DNA of 64,000 nucleotides from Stratiolaelaps scimitus. Its lineage: Eukaryota > Arthropoda > Arachnida > Mesostigmata > Laelapidae. The position numbers were made by a program, and so were the translations under genes. Position 1 is the first letter of the stretch. Each line of letters starts with the position of its first letter. The notes under the pieces were generated by a model. The model was not told where the DNA came from and searched no databases. It saw only the letters and a list, made by a program, of their open reading frames with translations. The DNA is taken from positions 17,535,001 through 17,599,000 of the forward strand of contig JABWDB010000005.1 of assembly GCA_019614645.1 (NCBI GenBank), given 5' to 3'. Positions 10,850 through 21,640 of this stretch are shown one piece after another.

Positions 10850-11488
10850 GCATTTTGACCCAGGGGGTTTATCCTTCACTGGCATCCTGGCCCCCTTAGC
10901 TATGAGGGTTTCGCGATCTCTCAAGCCACGCTGGACTCTCATTGGCGGGTTGTACCTTGCCCTTCTCTCCTTCTCTACACATTTTGGTTTTAGTGGCCAG
11001 CAGTGGCCGACTTTAAAAGTCGCCGCGCTGAGCCGCTCGGCCAATACAATCCTAGACAGACACCGACTACGATCGTCGTATCTCACCGTGGCAGTTTCCC
11101 GCTGTATCGAACCTCGAGCCCGTCAGCTGGACCTGCTGCTGCTGCTGGTTGCGGTGCTGTTGCTAAAAGGTGGAGTTCTACCACCAGCCGTGCTCAGTGT
11201 GTGGTGCTCTTTCGGCTCGCTCAGATCGTGGTGGTTCGCCGACTTGAGCAGTAGCGTGTGAAGAAGGCTACTATAAATTGTGCTGCGGTGTCTCTAATTG
11301 TGGCTGTACCACTGATTATGTTGTTGTGATTAGTGGTGCGAGTCGCTGGCTGTGTGTGTGTGTTTGTATGTATATGCGTGCGTTTGTGAGTGTTTGTCTC
11401 TATGCCTGGATGCCGATGCCATTGTGAAAAAGGTTTACGATTCGTGAATCAACCTCGGCCGCAGTGGTAACCCAACAAGTGGATCAAG
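10850..11488 (+). promoter_or_regulatory. Probable promoter/5' UTR region of the SPT2 gene
   Basis: The base composition becomes GC-richer with frequent CpG from about 10,850 onward, in contrast to the AT-rich flank, and it leads directly into the SPT2 start codon at 11,489. No TATA box or initiator could be fixed. The assignment rests on position and composition only. Confidence 0.35.
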
Positions 11489-14400
11489 ATGGATCTGGAC
11501 GGACTGCTTAAAGCTGCCCAGAAAAATACCTCAAGCTCAATTCAGGTAGGAACGAAAGGGACGATACTGAGAAATAATTTGTTCTTGCAGGATGTTGAAG
11601 AGGCTAACCTCCATCTGTGTGTGTGTGCCACATCAGACGATAGCCAGAATATCCCTGTATTAGTTGACGTCGATGATGCGACCGGAGGCCAACTAAGTCA
11701 AGATTGCGGTCGATGTGACGAAATATGAACGAGTTCAATTCTCGAGTGGGACCAATAGTTTGTAGATGTTCATGTTTTGTTTGGGAGCCTTTGATTCCTG
11801 GAGACATTCATTCCAGTTAATATGCGGTAATCTTTTGCATATGTGGGAATAACGACAGGAGTAGAAAAGGCCTTTAGGATGGCCATTAGCATCCGATATG
11901 CGCTTACCGTGCTCAGCTTATCACCCTCTAGTCGCTGTGGCCACTCGGCGTGTGGTCACCATCGGATATCCCGTGTGAATCTACTTTCTATGTGGATGAA
12001 CGCTATTAGATTTCATTATTGGTGCATTGTTGCCGTTTGTAATTACCCCAGGGGTGTTGACGCCTTTGCTAGAAGTTTTCTAGAAACAGATTCTCCTCTC
12101 GACCAGTCTGGTGTATAAGCTTTGTCTGGACTGGTAGTTTTTATGAAGAGACAGACTATAAGGAAGAAGATCATAGTGTCACAGCCACTATTTGCTGCTA
12201 TTTTGCCTGGTTAGGGGATAAACATAATTTAACCAAAAATATATAGTTGTTGAGAGCTTTTCTTTTCACACCTTTTCTCGAGTCGGCTGGTGTTTGCCGA
12301 TCAGTGCTGACGAAACTTCCGGTTGTAAGATCTCGCTCCTGTTGTAGCTGTGTTTCAGCAAACAGTCTCAGTGGTGATAATGTTATTGTCTCTGTTGTTG
12401 TTGTTGCTGTTTTGTCACGCAGCTAAAATGGTACAGAATTTCATTTTTTTCTCTCGCCAGCCAGCAGCCGGTTTTCTTCGGTAGGCTTCTACGTGTAAAC
12501 GACTGCTCCATGTGTTGACCCTTTCTGTGTTTACAGCAGTGGGTATATCCGATACACTTATCGTTGACTGTTTGTCTTAAACCAATAAAAGAGACAGATA
12601 CTCGCTCTCTATATCTGACTGTATGCATGCGTTGAGGAGTGTAAAGATTTGCCGAAATTTCAACTGGATAGTCGCGCGGATTTGAGCATGCTTGGCGACA
12701 TCACAGCTTTGATTATGTGCTAGCCTCTGATAATCGACGTGGGCAAATGAGATGCATTTTTTTTCATTTTTCTACTTATTCTCTCCTTCTAGAAACGTTG
12801 CTCGCTCGAAGTCGGCCCAGCCAAAAAATTGCCGAAGACCAAGGTTGACCCTACCGCGGTTCGTGCTTTGCTTCAACGAAAGGAGAAGGAACGCCGTGAA
12901 GAACGTAAGTTAACCTAATGAGTAATTATTATCATCCAAGTATGATATAACGTACCCCGTTAGTGCCAGGGAACATTACGGGCCATCGAGTTACTACAGT
13001 CAAGCAATAGTATAATGTGACAACATATCTGTTGAATAACAGTGACTGTAGTGTCTGTTTAACAACATATATACCACCTGAGCGACCAATTGCCCAGGCA
13101 CATAGTCTTCATAGCGACATCGACAGATAAATGAATTAATGTAGATTTCATTCGTCGAATCATTCACTTTGAACTATCTTATCACCTTGTAATTTATGTC
13201 CTTTTTGGATACTTGTATAATTGTTTTCTAATAAAGCTCATATTATCTATGTACCATTTGTTTACAGGCGATACTCTAATTTCGAAAGCGGTAGCTTCAA
13301 CAAAACGGGATGATATCCACTACAAAGATCACAAGGGACTCCGGAAACAGGAGCAGGAGTGGAGTGAGAAATGCAAACGTCAGTGGCTTAAAGTGCAGCG
13401 TGAGCGACGTGATTTTATTAGCCAAATGCACCGTGCAGCTGATGAACGCGACAAACACAAGCGAGGTGTGTGTTAGTTGTCTCCTAGTAGGTTTCTATTT
13501 CCTATATATATATATATATATAGAATTCCAAATGTTTACCTAAACTAGAGACCAATGAATTAAGGTGAATTTGCTTTGAGTGGGCTTTTCGTAGACCTCG
13601 ATGCCGGCATCTACTTGTATGTAACTTTTAGAATTCCTATTGGATTTCGATATTGCAGTGCTTGACCGCGAACAGGTCGTCACCTCAGTTAAGCGAAAGG
13701 AAGAAGAGGACAGAGAGCGTAAGAAACGGAAACGCAAGTACGAGACCTTCGAGGGAACGATGGACACATCGCGCAAGAACAAAGTTCGCCTCTCGGCACC
13801 GGTAGGCAGTGGCTCGAAGGTCAGTAGCATCAGCGAATTGATGAGAATCGCACAAAATAATGCCGAATCAGGCTCGTTCGGCGCCGACTGCCAGCTGTCC
13901 TTTGATGTGGTGCCGTCGAACAAAAACCCCGATGAAGAGCCACGACTTATGACGAGCGCCGAGAAGCGTCGCATCGCTGAGGAAGATGCTATCATGCGAA
14001 GAGCTACCTCTAGCAGCGGTATCCCGCGGATCCCCAAAGTCGGTAGCGCAAGCGGGAGTAAAACGACCAATGGAATTGGCCGCATCCCAAAAAAGGGAGA
14101 ACAGAGCAGTAGCGCAAATGGGACCTCCGGAAGCAACAGTCACCACCGGGAGCATCATCCTACCTCATCATCCTCAACGACAAAGTCCACATCCTCAAAG
14201 TCCGAACGATCACGTACAGAGAAGGGTCACCACAGAGATTCAAAGAGCAACGGCAGTAATCCGCAACGCGAGCGATCGTCGAGCAGCAGCCACAAAAGTA
14301 AAGACAGTAGAGAGCGAACAGATAAGGAAAGCCAACGGGATAAGGATCGGCAGAAAGACGTCCACCGAAGAGAGCATCGAGATAATAAGGAACTGAAGGA

Positions 14401-14533
14401 CCGGGACCAGAGGGATCATGGCAAAGATTCAAAGGAGAAGAGCCACAGGTCCAGTAGTGGCAGTGACCGCAGCAAACCGCTAGAAAATGGACACTCGCGT
14501 CAACACACGAATGGTATATATATTGTCGAGTCG

Positions 14534-14564
<31 letters not shown>

Positions 14565-16083
14565 GAACGAATGATATACGGTGTAATGTTGTTGCTAAAT
14601 CTTATGAAAGAGAAGTATGCATTAGTGCAGGTAACATCTACATATTATATTATTCGTTGTCCTAATCTGCTCTTGGCTTCGTTTCTAGGTTACACATCGA
14701 CGGCTAAAGAGAGCCGAAGTCGCGACGATGATCGTCTCGCGGGCTCCGAGCAATCTTCGCGAAAACCTTCACAGACACAACCAACTGGCGGTGGTCACAG
14801 CACAGGTCGTGTTGGATCCCTTAGTAGTACTAGCCAATCATTGCCTGCCGCAGATCGGGAGCGACTTCGCGCCGAGATGGCGCGTAAACTCCAACAGCTG
14901 CAGAAAGAACGGATAGCAGCCGAAGAAGAAGAACGTAAAAAAAAGTGCGTATTATATATATATATATATATATATACTGGCAGTAGTAGTAGTACTTGTA
15001 GTTGCTAGGCTGGGACATTTTGCATTATGTACCCATTAACCCAACATAATATTTTTGGTACAAAACCGTTCCTTCCGGAAATTCACTCGCTTGGCGAACA
15101 GACGGCATTCTAAACGTTCCCTTTCGTTCGTTTTCATTTCTTGCGTCAACACAGATTGGCAGCTCGAAAGGCACGCCAGGCTGAGGAAGCACTCCTCAAG
15201 AAACGACTTCGAGAGTTGCAGAATAGTGGTCCCATGGACTCGGAAGAGGAGGTAAGCCAACTGTCTGGTGTTATATTGGTAGCACAATATCGGGTGTCAT
15301 GGGCCATCCAGTATTTTATCTTTATTTCCGCTCTAATTTCCATCTCTGGTTGTACCATCTCTGGTTTTTATTTTGCCAAAGCTCTCAAGACATAGCTCTT
15401 TGATTGTCTTTAGTTAATCAGGTCGATTATTTTTAATCGTTGCTGCTATTTCGGTTTCAGGATGATTACGCAGACGAAGATCTCGATGAATACGAAGACG
15501 ACTTCATCGATGATGCTCCCATCGATGATCCATATGCAAAGAATTATTCCAAGGACATTGCCAAGATCTTTAAATATGACAAACGAAAATACCAGGATAT
15601 GGACGATGACGACGTCGAGGAGAGTTCGTTCAGCCGCTGCATGGCCGAAGAGGTATACTAGCTTACATATTATTCTATTTAGGAGCAGGGTTTTTTAAGA
15701 TCCTGCTTTCTATGTGTGAAGGCAATGATACACCACTCAACTATCATACGCAAATTTGTTAACTTGAATATATTGAGCAATATACCGACGTAAATTGCAT
15801 GTAATTTTCGAACAGTTTCTTAGCTCTGTCCAAAAGTCCTGCATCGACACTTAGCCCCCGATCACAGGTGTACGGGTGTCATTCATAAGGTGAACATTCA
15901 TTCAAAACCTTCTTCGATTGTTTTTAGGCACGATCGTCCCGCATAGGCCGCCAGGAAGATCTCGAAGATATGCGCCGCGAACAGGAGGAGGAACTTCGAA
16001 AGGCCAACTCCAAAAGCCGAAAGCTCGAGGAGCTTGCCCAAAAACTCAAACAGAAGAAGAAGCTTACATTGTGCCCTGTTTGA
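11489..16083 (+). CDS. SPTY2D1: SPT2 chromatin protein homologue, 8 coding exons, ~640 aa
   Basis: SPT2-family proteins bind DNA and histones H3-H4 and act as histone chaperones during transcription in the nucleus. Exons read by eye: 11489-11545, 12793-12904, 13268-13465, 13659-14513, 14689-14944, 15155-15251, 15461-15652, 15928-16083. All joins keep the frame and use GT-AG. Near residues 20-57 the sequence KRCSLEVGPAKKLPK followed by VRALLQRKEKERREE matches the conserved N-terminal motif. Residues about 122-490 are low-complexity, rich in S, K, R, D and H. The C-terminus holds the acidic stretch DLDEYEDDFIDDAPIDD and then YSKDIAKIFKYDKRKY, the diagnostic SPT2 histone-binding domain, followed by a basic coiled tail ending KQKKKLTLCPV. 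The start ATG opens MDLDGLLKAAQKN, resembling family N-termini. The gene symbol follows the vertebrate orthologue name. Identity is very secure; exon 4-5 edges are slightly less so. Confidence 0.93.
13466..13658 (+). other. SPT2 intron 3 with (TA)n tract near the donor
   Basis: The donor GTGTGT follows exon 3 at 13,465 and the acceptor TTGCAG ends at 13,658. A run of about ten TA units sits 40 bases after the donor, at about 13,503-13,522. Introns 4 and 5 have similar tracts. Confidence 0.7.
13659..14513 (+). CDS. SPTY2D1: SPT2 exon 4: low-complexity basic/serine-rich linker
   Basis: The exon spans residues about 122-407, the longest of the gene. It begins VLDREQVVTSVKRKEEEDRE and continues into a Ser/Lys/Arg/Asp/His-rich stretch with repeated RDK-like and HRR-like patches. 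This matches the poorly conserved central linker of SPT2 proteins. Two antisense open frames of 90-198 codons overlap it and are shadows of its composition. The donor at 14,513 is followed at once by TA repeats. Confidence 0.9.
14514..14688 (+). other. SPT2 intron 4, short and (TA)-rich
   Basis: This 175-base intron runs from ATG|GTATATATA to TTTCTAG|GTTAC. TA runs at about 14,534-14,566 end in TATATATAG, which could act as a second acceptor at 14,564 and add an alternative segment. Confidence 0.65.
15461..16083 (+). CDS. SPTY2D1: SPT2 exons 7-8: C-terminal histone-binding domain
   Basis: Exon 7 (15461-15652, residues 526-589) opens DDYADEDLDEYEDDFID and carries YSKDIAKIFKYDKRKYQ. Exon 8 (15928-16083, residues 590-640) carries ARSSRIGRQEDLEDMRREQE and a basic tail. 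In known SPT2 proteins this region makes the contacts with the H3-H4 tetramer. Conservation is strongest here, which is why the family call is firm. Confidence 0.93.
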
Positions 16084-17660
16084 GTACTGGACGTATAGAA
16101 TGCCGGTATTTTTGTGCTGATTATGTCAAGTTGTTTATTTTTTGGCCGGGTTGATCAAAGCAACGCATCTGCAGTCGCCAATCGCCGGATATCTGTGCAA
16201 ACGGGCCCAGACAAAATCGAAAGGGGTTCGACAAGGCAAGCCCATCCGCTGATGCAGAGATGACACTTGTATAGTGAGATAGGTGATTAGTATGCATCTA
16301 ATGTTTCGTAATTTCTTGTTTGTTTGTTATAGGAAATATTTATATTTATATTACATCCAATATATATATATAATATATATAATTCGGTGATATAGGGTGA
16401 ACATTATAGTAATAGCAAAAATGCAAAGATTTCGTCTAAAATGTAATGGGAATACCTCCAGTTTAGGCGTCAATTCCATTACGTGGGGAACTGATAATTC
16501 TGGGACATTGTTCTATTTGGCGTATCTCAAGGAGCTGTTGAAGGATTTAGGAGAATAGGGGTAATATAAAATACCTCGGTAGAATTCAATACAAGAATCG
16601 ATAGAATTTAATACAAGATGTTTTCCAGTTCATTGCATACCGAGTAACCATATAGAGAGCAACAAGTGTCAAAATGAACTAAGTTTTCCGGTTTCCCAAG
16701 AAGCCATTTAAATCGAATAGCGCATTTTTGGGTGGAATATGAGATTGAAAAAAATTGCTCGTTGAGGATGAATGTCTTGTATGCTGCTACGGTTGGTTCT
16801 ACCATATATACCATATATATATATATATACAATAATCTGTACATAAGAATTTCGTCAATTAAAGCCAATCGCTTGGATCGTCGAAAAGCGAAGAGACCTC
16901 ATCTAAATGACTATTTTGTTCCTATTTATATAGGACCTGTCGGCACAGCTGGGTACACAACAAGCTATTTCATAAAACAACATCTATTTTTTTTTTATGT
17001 TTTGTAGACGCCAACACCGTCTCTGTTGCGTCGCCTTCCTCTAATCATGTTCCATCATATTAGCCCTGCTACTTAGTATACATACATTGACACAGACACT
17101 CCCGCATGTTTATCTAAACGACTAGAACGAATTCAAGTGGCTAAAATCGCGCAAGACAACAGTGGTTGGTTGGTTCATCTTTGTTGGGGGCGTCTCTATC
17201 ATTTTTGCGTACTTTTTTTGCCGTACCTTCCCTATGCACAGTTCTTAAATTCAAAGGCATAACCTACGATATGCATAATATATTCCGTTAAAAAAACAAC
17301 AAAATACATTTGTGCCAAGAAGGCATTAAAGCAAGTCGGCGATCAAGTATGTATATCGCTGCAGTGACGTAATATTGTTATTTATTTAATCATTTATCTA
17401 TCACGTTTGTCGCGAAGCATATTACAAAGGAAAACTAAATAATTGAAGTGGAAATATAGCAGATTAGGCCAGCGTTGCAATGCATGTATGAATAACAATG
17501 GCCGCTGTGCTCATATCATTTTCGTTCCTAATGGATACGGCTGGCCAGTGCGAGAGAACGACCAAGAGGAATAGGAAATAAACGTATTTGAGAAAAAGTT
17601 CTTATTTAAATTAAGTTAGTACCGGGGAAGGAATTATGAAATTAAATTAATTAATAAAGC
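16084..17660 (+). other. Probable SPT2 3' UTR and downstream flank
   Basis: AT-rich sequence follows the TGA at 16,081-16,083. Candidate poly(A) signals AATAAA lie at 17,577-17,582 and 17,653-17,658. No open frame here looks coding. Whether the transcript reaches these signals cannot be told from sequence. Confidence 0.4.
17577..17582 (+). terminator. Candidate poly(A) signal AATAAA
   Basis: This is a canonical hexamer about 1.5 kb past the SPT2 stop codon. A second copy lies 71 bases on. AATAAA is common by chance in AT-rich DNA, so this is only a candidate. Confidence 0.3.
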
Positions 17661-20139
17661 GTGTATTGAAAAAAAAAGCAACAAAAATTAAGTATTAAGC
17701 TGTGCTTCGAAGAGAATACTTGCGAAGAAGGAAATGATGTGACCCTGCAAATGATACGATTGTTATGCTATGTTATTCGTGAATTGATGTAGTTAGGCGC
17801 AGGACATTATTGTATTATGATTAAATGTAATTGATCCACTTTATGATAGTTCCCATCAGGTGGCGTTTGATCGTGGTACCACGCATTTTTATCAGCAACT
17901 TTACGTTCCGAGTGGGAATAAACTCGCTTGGTGCGTCCATGTGCGTACACCTTGCGTTATCTCTGTATGGGACGCTACGGAACGAACTCGCAACGGTCAT
18001 AATCGAATCATTATTTTTCACCTATGGGGCCTGTCCTGTTGTCCGTTCGAGAATTTGCAGGAAAACATCGCTCGACTCGTCTATTTACAGAAGTCAGTTA
18101 AAAACGTTTCATTGTACTTGAGAATGACAAATCATGGAAAATAGAAATATATGTATGTAAGCCATGGGAATCTTCAAAAAAACCAGCGATGCGTTTCGAC
18201 AGAAAGGCCGAATTTGACTCAGGCATACCATGTCTTATTAGGATGATGATTACTACATTCATACAATTGTCACATATACTATCATCATATGAAATGCGTT
18301 CCCTCATTTTGTTCTTAACGCTTTGCCGCCATATCTCGACCAATTTTGCTCTATTTTAATTCGATTTTTGCGCTGTCGACTGTCGTATGTTAGTATTTGC
18401 GATAGAAGCAAAGTAATTGAATATTGCCAGATGGAGTTAATAGGACTGGGCGAAATGCACAGTGGCGGTTGGCGAAACGCGCACATAGTGACAGGTGTGG
18501 GCCGAAACATGAATGATGACTATAAGCAACGTCGGTCTTCAAGTGTCAATTGAATGTTAAAAACAATGTAGTGAATGAATGGAAAAAAAAACATCTATAT
18601 TTTTTGCTTGCAGCCGGTTGTATGAAACTGAGAATAAGCATTGGTGGTTAGACCCGTGCGACGACAAATACAGTGAAGGCGCCACGGTGTGCCGAGACCC
18701 GAAATGTTTGACAGAGTGTGTCGTGGGGTTGTTATCGAAGTAAAGATAAACCTCGGAATAAATAAAGAATTGTCTGTTACCGTGAAGATTGCCGCTGTAT
18801 TGATCTGTTAGCATTATCACATCATAGTTTTTAGAGTTGTGTTATCTATTTGTTCAACGAATGCGGACTCTCGACAGCAGCGTACAGGGACGGCGTTCTA
18901 TCCGAGTTCTGCAGCTGCTTTGAAGTTTGTCGATCGACATTCGTTAGAAGTTGTAACTTTCTTTACGGGGCAAGTTACCGCCGAAGCTCCCACTCCTGAC
19001 ATTGTCTTGTAACTAACTGCAGGAGTGCAGAAGGTAAGCCGCAGACTAATCTGTACTTGATAATATATTTGGACAAGCTCTCTGGTTGGCAAAGTGACGC
19101 TGCGGTGATCGCCATACCAGCTCAAGAACGCGATTTCGCGAGAAGGTTTCCCGTGGCATAGACCAGCACCGCAAAGACAATCGTTACTATATGCTGTGTG
19201 CTTTACTGCAGAAATTACGTGTTTGCAATTTAATTTGAAAATATCCGGCATTTTTTCGAGGTTTGTTCTTGAGAATTTTCTAGATAAATAAGTCGATGGC
19301 CTGGTGGCTGGATGAACAGTAATTGATAAATGGATTACACGACTAATACGCCTTTTGGTTTGCCTCGTTAGCCGACGGCCTATGTTAAGATCGGGACAAT
19401 TGGTATTTACAACCTATAGGAAATTCAACACCAGAATTACGCGACTGTTCAGAACTGACTAGAGCATATGTATATATATGTGTCTGCCCACACGAAAGCA
19501 TATGAACAGGCTTCAGGTACAATAAGCGCAACGGTGGTGCATTCGTGGGAGCTGTACAATCGGAGGTGTAGCAATGCCGAAAGCAGTTGTGCCGTCAACG
19601 TTCAATGTTGGCTGCGAGTCAGTCCGGACAATTTCGTACAGTTTAATACTGTCTCGAGTAGAGCCAAAACACACGTGCTTGAAACAAAAAAAAACTGCAA
19701 GCACATTGATCGATGTTCAATGAGTTACCTCATATTTACATATCATCCACACTCTGTTTCAGTAACAGACAAGAAATGACAGCATTTAGCAGTAACAGAT
19801 GATATAGGGCTTTAATTAAGGATGACAATTAAGGGTAGATGTGACTCGTTCGAGATTAAATCACCATCAAGGCCGATGACCGTAAGCTCTACAAGCTGAT
19901 GTCAGTATAAAGCCTCTTCCCCAACAAATCCGTTCGTCGTCTCTGTCGCTATTTCGCTCTTTATGTCCGTTGAAGTGGCCTCGGTCAATGTGCTGCCTAA
20001 TCCTCGATCTATCAATAGACAGCCTTGTGGATGACCATAATACAGCACAGTAGTAACTGACTGACCACCCGCACTCATTTCATTCAGAGCGGGAGACCGC
20101 CGTCGTATCATCCGAACGCGAATGGATGTCTATCTATTT
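17661..20139. other. Intergenic, no gene recognised
   Basis: The longest open frame is 117 codons on the minus strand (19,251-18,898), opening MPDIFKLNCKHVISAVKH. It has no recognised family and no splice support, and is left uncalled. Confidence 0.4.
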
Positions 20140-20376
20140 ACAATTCGTTGATGGCCGGGCGGTCCGCGGCGAGCGGGTCTCGTTTCGGCGCAGCTATCGT
20201 CATCATCATCCGCTTTACGGCTCAGCCGTCAGCCTACAACAACGAGACGGCTCGGAAGAGGATCGGGTCGTCGGTCGGGATAGATAGCATACGACGGCGA
20301 ACTGTTGCTAGGATGCGCATGCGCGCTCGACGACGGCCCTCTTCACCATAGTGTTGCCTTGCCGCTGTTCTCCCCG

Positions 20377-20418
<42 letters not shown>

Positions 20419-21640
20419 TACACGGTTACGGGCGGATGAAAGGTCCACTGTAGTCCTGTTTGTATCCAGCATTCGAAACCAACCAACTGCCCACCGTCGC
20501 CGTGTCTTCATTCGTTGGTCTTCTCTGTGTGTATCTCTCTCTGTGTGTGTGTGTGTACGTGGCTACTGCTGCTCCAGCGGCCGCCAGTACGACACACAGC
20601 CAGCAGAGCAGTCAGCATGCTGGCCACCAGTCAGCGAAACAGAGAGGCAAACAGCCATTGGTAAGCACTGAGCTAGACGGCGGCGCCAACAGAAGAAGCG
20701 GCAACAACAGCAGCAGCAGCAGTAGTTCTTGGTCGTTTCTCTCTCTCGCGCTCTCTCTCTCTCTCTGACAATCGGTCTGTCTGTTAGTGGTTCGTGTGAA
20801 GTGAGTCACAATATGGCCGCACCCTCCGCCCGCCTGCTGCAATTGCTGCTGTTGCTGTGTTGGTCAGTATAGTTAGCAGAGCTGGTGACGACCGAGTTCT
20901 ACTGCTGTGCTGCTGTCGTGTTCGGTTGAGCAGCGGCAGTGGCAACAGCAGCAAATAGCCTGCTGCTACTGTTGCTGTCTGGTGTGGTCTGGCTAGCTGG
21001 ATCGAGTTGAACTGAGTTGGGTTGTCTGTCTAACGAGCTGTCCGGCGAGACATAAGACAGTGCAGGCGGGGGGCTAACATTCAGTCACCCTGTGGTGCGG
21101 TGTGCCGTGCCGTGCTGTGTCGTAGTCCCCGCTGTCGCAACCACGGCTACTACGTCGGTGTAGCAGAGGACAACCCCCATAGAAGGAGAATTGAACGTGG
21201 AATAGGAGATATTGCTAGTCGTACGCCCGGTCGCCCCCGTTCCGCGACCACCAGCTTCTACACGAGGGGTTGCCAGTTGCGGGTTGCTCTACGGCATCCC
21301 CGCCGATTTTGTGCCCTTATCGCTGCCGCCGTTGGTGATCATCATCCGAGTTCGTGTGTTATCATAGCGTTTCATTGCATGTCAAGTTGACGGAAGCTCG
21401 GAACGAAGTTTGACGAATATTACTCCTACTACGAACAGCGAATCCAGCAGCTGGACTGCTGTGGCCAACAAAAGTCGTCCCAAGTCTCTTCGTCTCGGTG
21501 CACGGTGGAAGAGATCGCGAGAGAGACCTGCCCCACCGGTCACCGAGGAGTGTGCCGTACACGGGTGCAAGTGTAACAAAAGAAGGAATTGAGCACAGAT
21601 ACCACCCCGCTTCGTGGTGGTGATTAATAATCATAATAGG
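20140..21640 (+). promoter_or_regulatory. GC-rich, CAG-bearing block: possible 5' exon/promoter region
   Basis: This 1.5-kb island of GC-richer, CpG-containing sequence with CAG/CTG clusters (for example 20,706-20,723 and around 20,830-20,960) contrasts with its AT-rich neighbours. It is similar in character to the 58.8-64 kb block. It lies on the upstream side of the kinesin light chain gene, so it could hold that gene's 5' UTR exon and promoter, but no splice join was traced across the 6-7 kb gap. Short open frames on both strands overlap and look non-coding. Confidence 0.3.
20381..20412. repeat. (TA)16 microsatellite
   Basis: A pure TA run at the left part of the GC-rich block. Confidence 0.93.

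Larger units (their letters stand above)
7166..11488. other. Intergenic, no gene recognised before the SPT2 start
   Basis: This stretch has AT-rich background, a long TA run at 7447-7492, smaller ones at 9506-9528 and 10420-10434, and a short 16-bp direct repeat at 10692-10707 and 10737-10752. A second tRNA-like patch around 7190-7260 (GAGTTCAAAACC as a box-B-like site) is too weak to call. Open frames here are short and unsupported. The last 600 bases become GC-richer and probably hold the SPT2 promoter and 5' UTR. Confidence 0.45.

Noticed and set aside
13986..14396. 136-codon frame on the same strand as SPT2 exon 4
   Set aside because: It is an out-of-frame shadow of the exon. The SPT2 frame is fixed by conserved motifs and splice phases.
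13540..14432. Antisense open frames of 90-198 codons
   Set aside because: They lie opposite SPT2 exon 4, whose biased composition leaves the other strand open.
18898..19251. 117-codon minus-strand frame
   Set aside because: It begins with ATG but has no recognised motifs, neighbouring exons or codon signature strong enough to support a gene.
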